Shown: piece after piece, positions 63,304-64,000 of the stretch
How the letters are laid out: every line of letters begins with the position of its first letter
How positions within the stretch are numbered: position 1 is the stretch's first letter
Source: Flavobacteriales bacterium
Lineage (GTDB): Bacteria; Bacteroidota; Bacteroidia; Flavobacteriales_D; Crocinitomicaceae
DNA length: 64,000 bases
Assembly: GCA_947447525.1 (NCBI GenBank)
Contig: CANFJL010000009.1
Location: forward strand, 62,001-126,000
Reading direction: 5' to 3'
The notes under the pieces: generated by a model
Told to the model about the DNA's origin: nothing
The model's database searches: none
Seen by the model: the letters and a program-made list of their open reading frames with translations, nothing else
Program-made: the position numbers and the translations under genes

Positions 63304-64000
63304 AAAGAGTTTTAAGATATTTATTCACTATGCTGACCTTTCTTGTATGCATGAATTGTTCGTTACAAGCTCAAAATCTTACCTTTTTCGGAACATTACC
63401 TGCAATTAATCTAAGTGGTAGTATTAGTGAAAAGTTCGATTATAATTTCTTTGGGTCAACAACGATTGATGCGTTTAACAAAGAAATAGACGGAATTTAT
63501 TATCCTTCGACCGATCTACAGCTCTACATCCAGCCAAGTTTGATCTATAAGTTCAAAAAACAGCTTAATTTTTCTTTTAGTTATACCTATCAGCGGAACA
63601 ATCCTTTTAGAACAATTTTTGTGAATGAGCATCGATTATGGCAACAGGCCATGTTTACCAAGAATTTGAAATTGGGAAAATTGACAAATCGGATTCGCTT
63701 TGAGGAACGGTTTATTGAAAATAAGGTGATTGGGAATTATCCTTTATCCACCCGATTACGGTATCAAATAGGATTTACAATGCCCTTGAAGAAAAATGGA
63801 AAGGAAACAAATTTATATTATTTGAATACGTCCAATGAATTTTATTTCAGTCTCAGTGGTCAAAAAAATGCTCTTTTTAGTGAAAATTGGGCCTATTTTG
63901 GATTGGGAGTAAATCTATCGGCCAAAAGCAAATTTGAAATGGGCTATTTGTTCCAAACTTTAGTGCGAAATCCAGAGAAAGATCTTCGTTTTTTGAATTT
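63300..64000 (+). CDS. DUF2490-like outer-membrane protein (partial, runs off the edge)
   Basis: It starts at ATG 63300, overlapping the kinase stop by 4 bases, and stays open to the end of the window (233 complete codons). The N-terminus is a signal peptide (RYLFTMLTFLVCMNCSLQAQ). Barrel strands follow: 'INFSFSYTYQRNNPF'-like text, 'FVNEHRLWQQAMFTKNLKLG', 'RIRFEERFIENKV', 'TRLRYQIGFTMPL'. This fits DUF2490, like the gene at 5461-6180. Its place in the two-component operon suggests that it is a target or part of the envelope signal. Confidence 0.85.
   Translation, partial: MKRVLRYLFTMLTFLVCMNCSLQAQNLTFFGTLPAINLSGSISEKFDYNFFGSTTIDAFNKEIDGIYYPSTDLQLYIQPSLIYKFKKQLNFSFSYTYQRNNPFRTIFVNEHRLWQQAMFTKNLKLGKLTNRIRFEERFIENKVIGNYPLSTRLRYQIGFTMPLKKNGKETNLYYLNTSNEFYFSLSGQKNALFSENWAYFGLGVNLSAKSKFEMGYLFQTLVRNPEKDLRFLN

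Overview
The window is AT-rich chromosomal DNA from a member of the Bacteroidota, most likely a Flavobacteriales lineage near Crocinitomicaceae/Fluviicola. This rests on type IX secretion (T9SS) cargo with type A and gliding-type C-terminal domains, a PorP/SprF protein, DUF2490 and DUF5686 outer-membrane proteins, bacillithiol-linked YtxJ, a GH3-type adenylating enzyme, a CrtD-like carotenoid desaturase and many TAnnTTTG promoter -7 boxes. The lineage is inferred from gene content, not from a marker gene search.

Layout. 1-14.3 kb: a CsgG-like envelope protein; a very large TTG-started receptor that joins a beta-propeller, a class III nucleotide cyclase and an HD phosphohydrolase domain; a DUF2490/lipoprotein pair; a lamin-tail/CotH/TSP3 T9SS cargo gene overlapping porP/sprF; a GH3-family enzyme; a tandem UspA protein; fructose-1,6-bisphosphatase. 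14.3-18 kb: a minus-strand lipid operon (YnbA-like CDP-alcohol transferase, CrtD-like desaturase, YnbB-like CdsA, PlsC). 18-34.5 kb: mfd, a truncated globin behind a giant outer-membrane protein, GH16, a pheS-ytxJ-glutaminyl cyclase operon, two paralogous lipoproteins, tatC-DUF5686-lptB. 34.5-42.5 kb: a PKD-rich gliding-type protein, lpdA, aroE, an M15 peptidase, rsgA.

42.4-45.25 kb is the accessory hot spot. A hipBA-type toxin-antitoxin pair lies between nested direct repeats (58 bp identical; about 48 bp near-identical). Next to it are tandem 47-bp hairpin repeats and three minus-strand tRNA genes (Ser-GCT, Pro-TGG, Arg-TCT), among which lie tRNA-derived fragments and an exact 62-bp repeat that includes the tRNA-Ser 3' end.

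45.3-64 kb: purM, xseB, an M1 aminopeptidase, an MMPL/RND exporter, a polysaccharide deacetylase lipoprotein, a possible structured 5' leader ahead of secreted proteins that include an exact two-copy 435-bp tandem duplication, a pterin dehydratase followed by a small remnant resembling a histone-deacetylase N-terminus, several T9SS cargo genes, an acyltransferase-3, and an esterase gene flanked by two attC-like imperfect palindromes. The right edge holds an OmpR-type two-component operon whose third gene, a DUF2490 protein, runs off the window.

The points most worth following up are the repeat-flanked hipBA/tRNA mosaic, the attC-like pair around the esterase, the YnbA/YnbB-like lipid module with Asn in place of two conserved Asp, the cyclase-HD fusion receptor, and a recurrent TAnnTTTG-N4-start arrangement (tatC, lptB, rsgA) that implies leaderless mRNAs. 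The hipBA-tRNA repeat context and the attC-like pair are the best candidates for something not yet described.
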